Part shown: positions 19,120-28,203 of the stretch, one piece after another
How positions within the stretch are numbered: position 1 is the stretch's first letter
How the letters are laid out: the number at the start of each line of letters is the position of its first letter
Notes under the pieces: model-generated
Seen by the model: only the letters and a program-made list of their open reading frames with translations
Database searches by the model: none
Told to the model about the DNA's origin: nothing
Assembly (NCBI RefSeq): GCF_023100685.1
Contig: NZ_CP090064.1
Coordinates: 3,348,001 to 3,412,000 of the forward strand
Reading direction: 5' to 3'
DNA length: 64,000 nt
Source of the DNA: Proteus vulgaris
GTDB taxonomy: Bacteria > Pseudomonadota > Gammaproteobacteria > Enterobacterales > Enterobacteriaceae
Made by a program: the position numbers and the translations under genes

Positions 19120-19977
19120 ATGTTAGCAACTGCACATATTGTTGATGTAAATGAATCAAATATTCAACAAGTTATAGAACAATCCATGACCAAACCCGTC
19201 ATGATGTATTTCTATTCAGAACATAGCCCTCATTGTGCAGAGCTTGGTGCAACATTGAATAAACTGGCAGCCGAATTTGCCGATCAATTTATTTTGGCAA
19301 AATTGGATTGCGATGCAGAACAAATGATCGCCTCACAATTTGGTCTACGTGCGATCCCAACTGTTTATATTTTACAAGAAGGTCGCCCTGTCGATGGTTT
19401 CCAAGGTCCTCAACCTGAAGAAGCAGTCCGCCAAGTTTTAGCCAATGTATTGCCAAAACCTGAAGAGCTAAAAGCAGCACAAGCAGCGCAACTTCTTTCA
19501 GAAGGAAAAGCGGATGAAGCTTTACCTCTATTAAAAGAAGCACATCAACTCGCGCCTAAAAATAGTGAAATTACACTAGCTTTAGCTGGTGCTCTTGTTT
19601 CTTTAAATAAAAATGAAGAAGCACAAACACTGTTAATCACTATCCCATTACAAGATCAAGATAGTTATTATCATAGCTTACTGTCACAAATTGAATTACA
19701 AAAACAAGCGGCTGATACCCCAGAAATTCAGCAATTACAAAATGATTTTAGTCAACAACCTGCAAATACTGATATTGCCATTCAACTTGCACTAAAATTA
19801 CATGAAGTCGCCCGTAATGAAGAAGCATTAGAATTGCTATTTAGCTTTATCAAAAAAGACTTAAATGCAGGTGATGGCCAAGTTAAGAAAACACTGATGG
19901 ATATTTTATCTGCCTTAGGCACTAATGATAATTTAGCGTCTAAATATCGCCGTATGGTGTATTCTTTACTTTATTAG
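19120..19977 (+). CDS. cnoX: Chaperedoxin CnoX (YbbN)
   Basis: CnoX holds unfolded proteins under hypochlorite stress and passes them to GroEL/ES. The 285-residue protein has an N-terminal thioredoxin fold (residues 1-110) in which the CXXC is reduced to SPHC at EHSPHCAEL, with AIPTVY as the cis-Pro loop. A C-terminal TPR-like region ends [11 protein letters not shown], as in E. coli. Loss of the first Cys is typical of the family and means it is not an oxidoreductase. Confidence 0.94.
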   Translation: MLATAHIVDVNESNIQQVIEQSMTKPVMMYFYSEHSPHCAELGATLNKLAAEFADQFILAKLDCDAEQMIASQFGLRAIPTVYILQEGRPVDGFQGPQPEEAVRQVLANVLPKPEELKAAQAAQLLSEGKADEALPLLKEAHQLAPKNSEITLALAGALVSLNKNEEAQTLLITIPLQDQDSYYHSLLSQIELQKQAADTPEIQQLQNDFSQQPANTDIAIQLALKLHEVARNEEALELLFSFIKKDLNAGDGQVKKTLMDILSALGTNDNLASKYRRMVYSLLY

Positions 19978-20014
19978 TTTTATTTTCTTATAAAAGCAGA
20001 CTTAGGACAGATAT

Positions 20015-20938
20015 ATGGAAATAGTCATTGGTATTATCATCTTATTCGCTATTATTTTAGTTTTAAGCGGTGTTAAAACCGTTCCACAGGGTTATCAGTG
20101 GACTGTCGAACGTTTTGGTCGTTACACACGAACACTCACTCCAGGACTTCAAATTCTTATTCCTTTCATCGATCGTGTTGGTCGCCGTATTAATATGATG
20201 GAACAAGTACTTGATATTCCTTCTCAGGAAGTCATTTCTCGTGATAACGCCAACGTCAGCATCGATGCAGTCTGCTTTATTCAAGTAATTGACCCAGTAA
20301 AAGCTGCGTATGAAGTTAATAATCTTGAACTTGCGATTATCAACTTAACACTAACGAATATCCGTACAGTATTAGGCTCAATGGAACTTGATGAAATTCT
20401 TTCTCAACGTGACCAAATCAATAGTCGTCTTTTACTGATTGTAGATGATGCAACAAACCCTTGGGGTATCAAAATTACCCGTATTGAAATTCGTGATGTA
20501 CGCCCTCCAAAAGAATTGATTTCTGCAATGAACGCTCAGATGAAAGCTGAACGTACTAAACGTGCAGATATCCTTGAAGCTGAAGGTATTCGTCAAGCCG
20601 CTATTTTAAAAGCAGAAGGTGAGAAACAAGGACAAATTCTGAAGGCTGAAGGTGAGCGTCAATCAGCATTCTTACAAGCAGAAGCCCGTGAACGTGCCGC
20701 AGAAGCTGAAGCTAAAGCAACACAAATGGTCTCTGAAGCTATTGCTAAAGGGGATATGCAGGCTGTTAATTACTTTATTGCTCAAAAATATACTGATGCA
20801 CTCGCACAAATTGGCTCAGCCAACAACAGTAAAGTTGTCATGATGCCACTAGAAGCCAGTAATTTAATGGGCGCAATCGGTGGTATTTCAGAGCTCCTTA
20901 ATACCAAAAAAAATGACTCTGGTAACAAGAGTAATTAA
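20015..20938 (+). CDS. qmcA: SPFH/band-7 membrane protein QmcA
   Basis: A stomatin-like protein anchored by one N-terminal helix (residues 3-20, [17 protein letters not shown]) that assembles into large rings linked to FtsH quality control. It has 307 residues: SPFH domain with [16 protein letters not shown], then an Ala/Glu-rich coiled coil with repeats of ILKAEGE. The stop overlaps the ybbJ start (TAATG), the usual pairing of SPFH with an NfeD-like partner. Confidence 0.95.
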   Translation: MEIVIGIIILFAIILVLSGVKTVPQGYQWTVERFGRYTRTLTPGLQILIPFIDRVGRRINMMEQVLDIPSQEVISRDNANVSIDAVCFIQVIDPVKAAYEVNNLELAIINLTLTNIRTVLGSMELDEILSQRDQINSRLLLIVDDATNPWGIKITRIEIRDVRPPKELISAMNAQMKAERTKRADILEAEGIRQAAILKAEGEKQGQILKAEGERQSAFLQAEARERAAEAEAKATQMVSEAIAKGDMQAVNYFIAQKYTDALAQIGSANNSKVVMMPLEASNLMGAIGGISELLNTKKNDSGNKSN

Positions 20939-21429
20939 TGATGATTGAATGGATTAGTGCTCACCCCGCACTTTTCTGGCTTTGTCTTGGTGGCTTGCTG
21001 TTAATTGCAGAAATGCTTGGAACAGCAGGATACCTTTTATGGTCAGGAATGGCAGCACTGTGCGTTTCTTTACTCGCATGGATGCTACCTATTAACTGGC
21101 CTACTCAAGGTGTGTTATTTGCGATATTAACAGTTATTAGTGCTGTTCTTTGGCACCTTTGGCTTAAACGCAGAAAACAATCAAAAGAAGCTGAGAACTT
21201 AAATCAGAAAAGTCATCAACTGATTGGTGTTCACGCTGTTCTGTCATCAGATACAGAAAATGGGTTTAGCCGCATAAAACTAGCCGATGGTAGTTGGCGT
21301 GTTTACTCAGACACGCCATTACAAGCGGGTGATAAAGTCGAAGTCATTGCTATTGATGGCATTACTTTACACGTTATTCCACTTAAACCGACTGCTTCTG
21401 ATGGTGGCAACACCCTGACAAATGATTGA
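20938..21429 (+). CDS. ybbJ: NfeD-like membrane protein YbbJ
   Basis: A 163-residue partner of QmcA with two or three N-terminal helices ([18 protein letters not shown] and following) and a C-terminal OB-fold containing [12 protein letters not shown] and [18 protein letters not shown]. NfeD proteins cap or support SPFH assemblies. An ATG three bases later is also possible. Its last 47 bases overlap the convergent cueR gene, an unusually deep 3' overlap. Confidence 0.92.
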   Translation: MMIEWISAHPALFWLCLGGLLLIAEMLGTAGYLLWSGMAALCVSLLAWMLPINWPTQGVLFAILTVISAVLWHLWLKRRKQSKEAENLNQKSHQLIGVHAVLSSDTENGFSRIKLADGSWRVYSDTPLQAGDKVEVIAIDGITLHVIPLKPTASDGGNTLTND

Positions 21430-21796
21430 TAATGGGGCAATCAGCACCATCATCGCCAGGACATTCACTGGCTAACAAGAGAAGACGTTGACGAATTGCA
21501 TTAAGTTCGTTAATAGTCTTCTCAATTTCAGCCACCTTTTTTAACGTCGCTTCTTTCACATCAGCGCTATGTCGTGATGGATTTCTTAATAGCATTAACA
21601 ATGCACGACACTCTTCTAGGTTAAAACCAACCTCTCTAGCTTGTCGCAATAATGTTAACTCTTCAATATGTTGTGCCTGATAATAACGATAGCCGTTTTC
21701 ACCTCTTCCTGGGGGTGTAATCAAGTCTTTTTCTTCATAAAACCGAATGGCTTTAGCTGTTAATCCTGTTTTGTTTGCGATTTCACTAATATTCAA
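21383..21796 (-). CDS. cueR: Copper-responsive MerR-family activator CueR
   Basis: CueR senses Cu(I) and activates copA by twisting an over-long promoter spacer. The 137 residues have the MerR helix-turn-helix ([20 protein letters not shown]), a dimerisation helix, and the metal loop [12 protein letters not shown] with two Cys eight residues apart. It ends CCHHQ, as in CueR proteins. It is divergent from copA and its target operator lies at 21806-21836. Convergent overlap with ybbJ is 47 bases. Confidence 0.96.
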   Translation of the reverse strand: MNISEIANKTGLTAKAIRFYEEKDLITPPGRGENGYRYYQAQHIEELTLLRQAREVGFNLEECRALLMLLRNPSRHSADVKEATLKKVAEIEKTINELNAIRQRLLLLASECPGDDGADCPIINHLSGCCHHQKQSV

Positions 21797-21805
21797 AATT
21801 CCCCC

Positions 21806-21836
21806 TTGACCTTCCCCTTGCGGAAAGGTTTAGCCT
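21806..21836 (+). promoter_or_regulatory. copA promoter and CueR operator
   Basis: TTGACC (21806-21811) and TAGCCT (21831-21836) are 19 bases apart. Within the spacer the dyad ACCTTCC...GGAAAGGT is the CueR box, almost identical to the E. coli copA promoter as I remember it. The long spacer is what MerR-type activators correct on metal binding. Confidence 0.93.
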
Positions 21837-21930
21837 TTATCTCTGATAAGAAAAAACCTTTAAAGAAAGCAAGTTACCGGATATTGCGCAATAATAGAGG
21901 TAACGCTTTTTATTTCGGAGATAAACTAAC

Positions 21931-24873
21931 ATGGCAAAAACTACGCTACTCGCATTACAAGGACTTTCATGCTCCCACTGTGTTAACAGTGTAAAAAAAG
22001 CACTTGATGCTCGCAATGATATAGAACAGTCAAATGTGACTATTCAATACGCTAAAATTGACAGTGATGCAACTGCTGAAAGTTTAATCAAAACGATTGA
22101 AGACGCGGGTTATGAAGCTAAAATTGCAACTCAGCCTGATGTAAAATTAAGCCTAAGTGGCCTTAACTGCATGAAGTGTGTAGGTAAAACCGAAAAAGCA
22201 TTATTAGCCGTTGAAGGTGTGGCTGCGGTTAATGTGACAAAGGAGTCTGCTGAAGTTTTTGGCGATGCTACTGCAGATACCTTAATTGCAGCAATTACGG
22301 CTGAAGGTTTTCAAGCCAGTTTAGCCCCCACAGATAACACAATTTATTTAACCCTTTCAGGCTTAAATTGTGGCCATTGTGTCGGCTCAGTCAAAAAAGC
22401 ACTTGAAGCGACAACAGGCGTTGATAGTGCTGAAGTTGAATTAACTCATGCAAAAGTAATCGGATCTGCTACCACAGAGACATTAATAACAGCTATTAAA
22501 GATGCTGGTTTTGAAGCACAACTAGCAGGTACTGATTTCCCAAAAACTGAGCCGCTGACGCAAATGCATGAACAACTGGAAGCATCGTCAGCGGCTGTTT
22601 GTGACATTCCAGTTGAAAATGCAGACATTGAAAATAGCTCAGAAATAGACATTGATGATGACAGCAGTGTTCAGCTTTTAATTGATGGCATGACCTGTGC
22701 AAGTTGCGTAAACAAGGTTCACAAAGCATTACAATCCGTTGATGGCGTTGAGAATGTACGTGTAAACCTTGCTGAACGTAGCGCATTAGTGACAGGTGAA
22801 ATTGATCATGATGCACTAGTGACTGCCATTGAAAAAGCAGGTTATGGCGCTGAAATTATTCAAGATGATGTAAAACGTAGAGAGCGCCAGCAAGAAGTCG
22901 CTGTTGCTAATATGAAGCGTTTTCGCTGGCAAGCTGCATTGGCCTTAGTTGTTGGTATCCCTGTCATGATTTGGGGAATGATTGGCGACAATATGATGTT
23001 AACCGAAGCTAACCACAGTATTTGGTTAGGTATTGGTATTGCAACATTGTTTGTTATGGTTATTGCTGGTGGTCATTTCTATCGTAGTGCATGGCAAAGT
23101 TTAAAAAACCGCAGTGCGACAATGGATACCCTCGTTGCGTTAGGAACAGGAACAGCATGGCTCTATTCCATTACCGTGAATTTATGGCCAGAAGTGTTCC
23201 CTGCTCAAGCTCGACATCTCTATTATGAAGCCAGTGCGATGATTATTGGTTTAATCAATCTAGGTCATATGCTTGAGCAAAGAGCGCGTCAGCGTTCATC
23301 TAAAGCACTAGAGCGCCTATTAGATTTAACGCCACCTACAGCAAGGGTCATCACTGAAAACGGTGAAGTTGAAATGCCATTAGCTGATGTTAAACAAGGA
23401 ATGACATTACGTTTAGCAACAGGTGATAAAGTACCGGTTGATGGTGAAATTATTCAAGGTGAAGTGTGGATGGATGAAGCCATGTTGACTGGTGAACCCA
23501 TCCCACAGCAAAAAACAGTGGGCGATACTATTCATGCCGGAACCACAGTTCAAGATGGTTCAGTTTTATTTAAAGCGGCGGCTGTGGGAAGCAAAACAAC
23601 ACTGGCACGTATCATTAAATTAGTTCGCCAAGCACAAAGTAGTAAACCTGAAATTGGTCAGCTAGCGGATAAAATTTCAAGTGTTTTTGTGCCTATTGTT
23701 GTCATTATTGCCTTAATTGCAGGTGCTATTTGGTATTTCTTTGGCCCTTCGCCACAAATTACCTATGCACTCGTAATTATCACAACGGTTCTTATCATCG
23801 CTTGCCCTTGTGCCTTAGGCTTAGCGACACCAATGTCCATTATTTCAGGTGTAGGCCGTGCGGCTGAATATGGTGTGTTAGTCCGTGATGCGGATGCGCT
23901 ACAACAAGCCAGTAAGCTAGATACTTTAGTCTTTGATAAAACAGGAACATTGACAGAAGGTATGCCTCAAGTCACTGAAATTCATACTTTCAATCAAGTA
24001 GATGAAATTCAAGCACTTGCATTGGCAGCATCACTGGAAAATGGCTCTAATCATCCATTGGCTAAGGCAATTTTAACACGCGCTGAAGGCATTGATTTAC
24101 CCGAAGTAAATAAGTTTCGTACATTAGCAGGTATGGGATTAAGTGGTGAAATTAAGGGTAAAATAGTGCTTTTAGGTAACCCCAAATTGATGGTTGACTC
24201 TGGTGTTGATATTAGTGAAGTTAATTCGCTAATTGACTCTCAGGCAGCCAAAGGGGTTACTCCGGTTTTATTAGCACAAGACGGCAAAATTGCGGCACTA
24301 CTTTCTATTCGCGATCCTCTTAGAGAAGATACTGTAAGTGCGTTACAACGTTTACATAATCAAGGTTATCGACTCGTGATGTTAACGGGAGATAACCCAA
24401 TTACAGCGAATGCAATTGCAAAAGAAGCAGGCATTGATCAGGTTATTGCGGGTGTGATGCCAGAAGGTAAAGCACAAGCTATTACTGAGCTTCAAGCTGA
24501 AGGACGTCGTGTTGCAATGATCGGAGATGGTATTAACGATGCCCCTGCATTAGCCAAAGCTGATGTCGGTATTGCAATGGGGGGTGGTAGTGATATCGCT
24601 ATTGAAACAGCCGCTATCACGTTAATGCGTCATAGTTTGCATGGTGTTGCTGATGCCGTTGAGATCTCAAAGGGTACGCTACGTAATATGAAGCAGAATT
24701 TATTCGGTGCCTTTATCTATAACAGCTTAGGTATTCCTATCGCAGCCGGTATTTTATACCCATTTACAGGCACGTTATTAAACCCTGTTGTTGCTGGTGC
24801 AGCAATGGCATTGTCTTCAATCACTGTAGTAAGTAACGCAAACCGTCTATTGCGTTTTAAACCCAAACAATAA
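21931..24873 (+). CDS. copA: Cu(I)-exporting P1B-type ATPase CopA with four metal-binding domains
   Basis: CopA pumps Cu(I) from cytosol to periplasm. At 980 residues it is longer than E. coli CopA (834) because there are four N-terminal HMA domains, with CxxC at 14/17, 80/83, 147/150 and 256/259. An acidic linker (about 206-248) separates the third from the fourth. The pump has TGEP, CPC in IIACPCALG, the phosphorylated Asp in DKTGT, SNHPLA and [11 protein letters not shown]. Codons 204-205 form a slippery heptamer with a downstream pseudoknot (see 22539-22615), so a 206-residue three-domain protein is probably made too. Confidence 0.96.
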   Translation: MAKTTLLALQGLSCSHCVNSVKKALDARNDIEQSNVTIQYAKIDSDATAESLIKTIEDAGYEAKIATQPDVKLSLSGLNCMKCVGKTEKALLAVEGVAAVNVTKESAEVFGDATADTLIAAITAEGFQASLAPTDNTIYLTLSGLNCGHCVGSVKKALEATTGVDSAEVELTHAKVIGSATTETLITAIKDAGFEAQLAGTDFPKTEPLTQMHEQLEASSAAVCDIPVENADIENSSEIDIDDDSSVQLLIDGMTCASCVNKVHKALQSVDGVENVRVNLAERSALVTGEIDHDALVTAIEKAGYGAEIIQDDVKRRERQQEVAVANMKRFRWQAALALVVGIPVMIWGMIGDNMMLTEANHSIWLGIGIATLFVMVIAGGHFYRSAWQSLKNRSATMDTLVALGTGTAWLYSITVNLWPEVFPAQARHLYYEASAMIIGLINLGHMLEQRARQRSSKALERLLDLTPPTARVITENGEVEMPLADVKQGMTLRLATGDKVPVDGEIIQGEVWMDEAMLTGEPIPQQKTVGDTIHAGTTVQDGSVLFKAAAVGSKTTLARIIKLVRQAQSSKPEIGQLADKISSVFVPIVVIIALIAGAIWYFFGPSPQITYALVIITTVLIIACPCALGLATPMSIISGVGRAAEYGVLVRDADALQQASKLDTLVFDKTGTLTEGMPQVTEIHTFNQVDEIQALALAASLENGSNHPLAKAILTRAEGIDLPEVNKFRTLAGMGLSGEIKGKIVLLGNPKLMVDSGVDISEVNSLIDSQAAKGVTPVLLAQDGKIAALLSIRDPLREDTVSALQRLHNQGYRLVMLTGDNPITANAIAKEAGIDQVIAGVMPEGKAQAITELQAEGRRVAMIGDGINDAPALAKADVGIAMGGGSDIAIETAAITLMRHSLHGVADAVEISKGTLRNMKQNLFGAFIYNSLGIPIAAGILYPFTGTLLNPVVAGAAMALSSITVVSNANRLLRFKPKQ
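22539..22615 (+). promoter_or_regulatory. Programmed -1 frameshift signal inside copA
   Basis: In the copA frame the heptamer C CCA AAA (22539-22545) allows both tRNAs to slip back one base; the -1 frame then reads AAC and TGA (22548-22550). Four bases after the heptamer an 11-bp perfect stem pairs 22550-22560 with 22586-22596. Its loop (22573-22581) pairs perfectly for 9 bp with 22607-22615, giving an H-type pseudoknot. E. coli copA is known to use CCCAAAG plus a structure in the same way to make CopA(Z). Slippage would release domains 1-3 as a 206-residue protein. Confidence 0.88.
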
Positions 24874-24894
24874 TACTTAATAAAGTATTTTCCT

Positions 24895-24931
24895 AAAACC
24901 TCTTTTACTTATCTGTAAAAGGGGTTTTTTA
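24895..24931 (+). terminator. Terminator of copA
   Basis: AAAACCTCTTTTAC pairs with GTAAAAGGGGTTTT (one wobble) around a six-base loop and is followed by TTTT. It is 21 bases beyond the copA stop. Confidence 0.85.
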
Positions 24932-24982
24932 TTATCTTATTTTTTGTTTTCTATTAATCATTATTAGCATTTTCAAAAGGTT

Positions 24983-25074
24983 AAAAAAAAGCCGATATTT
25001 CTATCGGCCAGTCAAAGAGGAATTTCTCATTATACAAGAGAGTCATTACTCCGCCCTCTTAACGCTAGGATAGC
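24983..25074 (-). ncRNA. chiX: ChiX (MicM/SroB) small regulatory RNA homologue
   Basis: Read on the minus strand, GAAATTCCTCTTTGAC is identical to the conserved seed of E. coli ChiX. It is followed by the terminator GCCGATA/TATCGGC and eight U's (24983-25008). ChiX is an Hfq-dependent sRNA that silences chitoporin mRNA. Location supports the call: in E. coli chiX lies between copA/ybaQ and ybaP, on the strand opposite ybaP, exactly as here. A TATAAT at 25080-25085 places the 5' end near 25071-25074, giving about 90 nt (84 in E. coli). The 5' portion is less conserved. Confidence 0.85.
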
Positions 25075-25242
25075 AATATATTATAAGTTTTTCATTAAAA
25101 TTTAGTGGCACAATAAACTTAAATTATAGTTTTAAAAAAAGAACAAGTTTTCATTTAATTTCTATTTATTATTGTAGAAAACCATTATTTAAATAAAATA
25201 AAGAATCTCACACAAAAATGATGTTTTTAAAAGGATTTAAAA

Positions 25243-26649
25243 ATGAATTTAAATAAGACTATTATTATAATCTTACCTTTAATTTATTCATCTCATGTAT
25301 TTTCAGATGAAACATATTATATAACACCAGATAAAACTCCATTTATCGCTATTGAACCAGATACGATAATCACATCCCCCTCATCTTTTGATCAAAAAAT
25401 AAGTAACCATTATGTTAAGTTAGAAAAAAATAAAATATCATTAACTGATGAGATAATAGAAAAGCTCAACAAACACATTGGGAATATAAAAACAACATTC
25501 GGAGAAAGTATTACAAAAGAAAATATTAAAATAAAAAATAGTTTAATTATTTCACCGAAAGATATAGAGATAAGATCAAAAATTGCTTCTTTTTTTTATA
25601 ATAAAATAAAAGATAATCTACTAGAATCAAACGATGCCCCACATATTTCATTTAATAAAAAAGCCGTTCTTCACTTTCTAGCCGAACATACAAATGATGA
25701 TATACAGATTGCACAAACGACATTACCTAACCTCACCATTAAACAATATGATGATATTGTTCATGGAGAAAATAACAATGAAATAAACCAAGGAGATTTA
25801 TTTTCAATTGAAAATGAATTCAATAAAAAGATCATTACGTTAATCAAAAAGAACAATATTGAACTGAGTAAGTTTGATAATCAAATTAAGCTTAATAAAA
25901 TGATGAGCAAAGTTAATCAATCTGGTCACGCAATGAATTTAGAAAGAATATTAGCAAATGAAGACAATTTTGGTGCTAATAAAAAAGACATTGATACCAA
26001 TAAAAAAGACATTGATACCAATAAAAAAGGCATTGATGCCAATAAAAAAGATATTGATAACAATAAAGAAAGTATTGATGCCAATAAAAAAGACATTGAT
26101 ACCAATAAAAAAGGCATTGATGCCAATAAAAAAGATATTGATAACAATAAAAAAGGCATTGATGCCAATAAAAAAGATATTGATACCAATAGAATAGGCA
26201 TTGATACCAATAGAAAAGATATTGATATAAATAAAGAAGACATAGATAATATTAAAGATAACTATATCGATAATCTAAATATTAATGGAAACAATATTTC
26301 ATTAAAAAACCATTTTGCTACTCTTTATATGGAACAATCAATCTCAAGAAGCGAAGTTAAAACGCTAAAAAATGATTTTGAACATTTTAAATCTGATACT
26401 CAAAATCGCTTTTATAAAGTTGAAAAACGCGCCAACCAAGGTATTGCTTCTGTGGCAGCAATGAGTAATTTACCTTTTACCGATTCTGCTACATTTAGTA
26501 CCGCTATCGGCATAGGTAATTATCGTAATGCCACTGCTCTTGCTTGGGGTATGCAATATCGTATTAATGAAAATATTAAAATAAGAGCCTCTACTGCATG
26601 GAATGAATCAAGCTGGGTCTCTGCTGGCGGTGTTGGGGTAAGCTGGTAA
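25243..26649 (+). CDS. Trimeric autotransporter adhesin (YadA-like)
   Basis: A 468-residue outer-membrane adhesin. It has a signal peptide (KTIIIILPLIYSSHVFS), a head/stalk of unrecognised sequence to about residue 245, and thirteen heptads of the NKKDIDT type (246-336). A coiled-coil neck (FEHFKSDTQNRFYKVEKRANQGIASVAAM) leads to a YadA anchor ending in GVGVSW with terminal Trp. In the heptads Ile is at a and Asn at d, the N@d register known to bind anions in these stalks. P. mirabilis has several such adhesins (AipA, TaaP); I cannot say whether this is one of them. The gene sits between chiX and ybaP and is more AT-rich than its neighbours. Confidence 0.9.
   Translation: MNLNKTIIIILPLIYSSHVFSDETYYITPDKTPFIAIEPDTIITSPSSFDQKISNHYVKLEKNKISLTDEIIEKLNKHIGNIKTTFGESITKENIKIKNSLIISPKDIEIRSKIASFFYNKIKDNLLESNDAPHISFNKKAVLHFLAEHTNDDIQIAQTTLPNLTIKQYDDIVHGENNNEINQGDLFSIENEFNKKIITLIKKNNIELSKFDNQIKLNKMMSKVNQSGHAMNLERILANEDNFGANKKDIDTNKKDIDTNKKGIDANKKDIDNNKESIDANKKDIDTNKKGIDANKKDIDNNKKGIDANKKDIDTNRIGIDTNRKDIDINKEDIDNIKDNYIDNLNINGNNISLKNHFATLYMEQSISRSEVKTLKNDFEHFKSDTQNRFYKVEKRANQGIASVAAMSNLPFTDSATFSTAIGIGNYRNATALAWGMQYRINENIKIRASTAWNESSWVSAGGVGVSW
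25978..26250 (+). repeat. Tandem 21-bp repeats encoding stalk heptads
   Basis: Thirteen consecutive 21-base units encode NKKDIDT, NKKGIDA, NKKDIDN and variants. Several units are near-identical at DNA level, and a higher-order pair (KGIDA then KDIDN or KDIDT) recurs. Units stay in frame, so slippage or recombination would change stalk length without breaking the gene. Confidence 0.92.
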
Positions 26650-26759
26650 AATAACATAAAAACAACGAAAGCTAAGTAAAGCTTGGCTTTCGTTGTTTCA
26701 TTCCATTACAAATCCGTTATGCTAAAACCTTGTGATTTTATATTCAAAGGAGCATATCA

Positions 26760-27569
26760 ATGACGGGTATTTTTCAGAAAATCAAACACTGGGTTGGGAT
26801 AAAAAATACTCCCCATTACCCTTATCCCGCTGTCGATATTATGCTACCTAATAATGTCTCTTTGCACCTTGTGGGTAGTATCCATATGGGTGTTCCAACA
26901 ATGACACCGCTATCTAATGTACTTATAAGCGAAATAAAAAAAGCAGATGCTGTTATTGTTGAAGCCGACATTTCAACTGATGTACAACCTTTTGATCAAT
27001 CGTCTCTTTTTAGAGGCTCATTAGAGACGCGCTTAAATAGCTCTCTTTTTTCTCAAATAACACAGCATTGTGAAGATCTTTCCCTTTCTCTTTATCAGCT
27101 CGACAATAAGCCACTTTGGCAAATCGCCTTAATTTTACAATCTACACAAGCGATGCAACTTGGATTACAACCTCAATATGGTATTGATTATCAAGTTATC
27201 CAACATGCTAATGAATATGAAAGAAGTATTATTGAACTCGAAGGTATTGAGAGTCAGGTCGCATTGTTATTAGATTTCCCTGAAGATGGCCAGCAATTAC
27301 TCGAAGATACACTAAAAAATTGGCACGAGAACGCACGTACATTGCAAATCATGATCAATTGGTGGTTAAATTATAATAGTAGAGAGAAGCAGCCACCGTT
27401 ACCAAATACTTTTAGTAAAGCTGTATTTGATATTTTAATGCAAAGCCGTAACCAAAAATGGGTAGGTATATTATCTAAATTACCGGCAGGCCGCTACGTA
27501 GTGACTGTAGGTGCCCTTCATTTATTTGGTGAAGAGAATTTGATCGATTTATTAACGCACCAAGCATAA
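26760..27569 (+). CDS. ybaP: TraB/GumN-family protein YbaP
   Basis: A 269-residue TraB/GumN (Tiki-like) protein with the two GxxH-type motifs: LVGSIHMG near residue 38 and VGALHLFGEENL near the C-terminus, plus Glu residues in VIVEADIS. Tiki relatives are metalloproteases; the role of YbaP is not established. There is no clear signal peptide. The E. coli protein has nearly the same length and the same neighbour, ybaK. ybaK follows 34 bases later on the same strand. Confidence 0.9.
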   Translation: MTGIFQKIKHWVGIKNTPHYPYPAVDIMLPNNVSLHLVGSIHMGVPTMTPLSNVLISEIKKADAVIVEADISTDVQPFDQSSLFRGSLETRLNSSLFSQITQHCEDLSLSLYQLDNKPLWQIALILQSTQAMQLGLQPQYGIDYQVIQHANEYERSIIELEGIESQVALLLDFPEDGQQLLEDTLKNWHENARTLQIMINWWLNYNSREKQPPLPNTFSKAVFDILMQSRNQKWVGILSKLPAGRYVVTVGALHLFGEENLIDLLTHQA

Positions 27570-27603
27570 ACATATTGTTCTAACCTTGTAAGTAGGAATA
27601 ACT

Positions 27604-28083
27604 ATGACTCCCGCTGTAAACTTATTAGAAAAACAGAAAATTAAATTTATCCTCCATCCTTATGAGCATGATGCTAATGTTCATAATTTTGGTGATGAAG
27701 CCGTTGAAAAACTGGGTTTGAATAATCGTCAAGTCTTTAAAACATTGTTAGTTTCTTTAAATGGTGATGCTAAAAATCTTGCTGTTGCAGTCACTCCTGT
27801 TTCTGGTCAGTTAGATTTAAAACTTGTCGCTAAGTGCTTTAAAGCGAAAAAAGCAGATATGGCAGATCCACAAATTGCACAAAAAGTGACTGGTTATTTA
27901 GTGGGTGGAATAAGTCCATTAGGTCAGAAAAAACGGTTACCCACTGTAATTGATGAACAAGCCCTTGAATTTAACACCATTTTTGTTTCTGGCGGTAAAC
28001 GTGGCTTAGATATTGAATTATCAGCAAAAGATTTAGGTTCTGTATTAGGTGCTCAGTTTGCACTAATCCGTAAAGAATCATAA
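27604..28083 (+). CDS. ybaK: Cys-tRNA(Pro)/Cys-tRNA(Cys) deacylase YbaK
   Basis: A trans-editing enzyme that hydrolyses cysteine mischarged onto tRNA-Pro by ProRS. The 159-residue YbaK/EbsC fold shows VFKTLLVSL with the catalytic Lys, [28 protein letters not shown] and the final [14 protein letters not shown]. It forms a two-gene unit with ybaP and is convergent with ushA, sharing the terminator between them. Confidence 0.95.
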   Translation: MTPAVNLLEKQKIKFILHPYEHDANVHNFGDEAVEKLGLNNRQVFKTLLVSLNGDAKNLAVAVTPVSGQLDLKLVAKCFKAKKADMADPQIAQKVTGYLVGGISPLGQKKRLPTVIDEQALEFNTIFVSGGKRGLDIELSAKDLGSVLGAQFALIRKES

Positions 28084-28151
28084 TCATTAATGATTTTTTA
28101 TTTTAAGGCACATCCTCAAAATAAAAAATTAACGTGACTTAAATCAAAAAT

Positions 28152-28177
28152 AAAAGGCGACATTAATGTCGCCTTTT
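28152..28177. terminator. Bidirectional terminator between ybaK and ushA
   Basis: AAAAGGCGACATTAATGTCGCCTTTT is a perfect palindromic stem with flanking A- and T-runs between convergent genes. Confidence 0.9.
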
Positions 28178-28203
28178 GTCTATATAAGCGTTATTGATAA
28201 GAC

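Noticed and set aside
22446..22816. Minus-strand ORFs opposite the copA metal-binding domains
   Set aside because: They arise from the duplicated, Cys/His-coding repeats of copA read backwards.
25029..25034. A second TATAAT-like sequence inside chiX (minus strand) as an alternative promoter
   Set aside because: A start there would remove most of the RNA upstream of the seed; the outer TATAAT at 25080 gives a length close to E. coli ChiX.
25926..26243. Minus-strand and alternative-frame ORFs across the adhesin repeats (LLVSISF- and MPIKKIL-type)
   Set aside because: They are periodic by-products of the 21-bp repeat in other frames; only the frame with signal peptide and YadA anchor makes a coherent protein.
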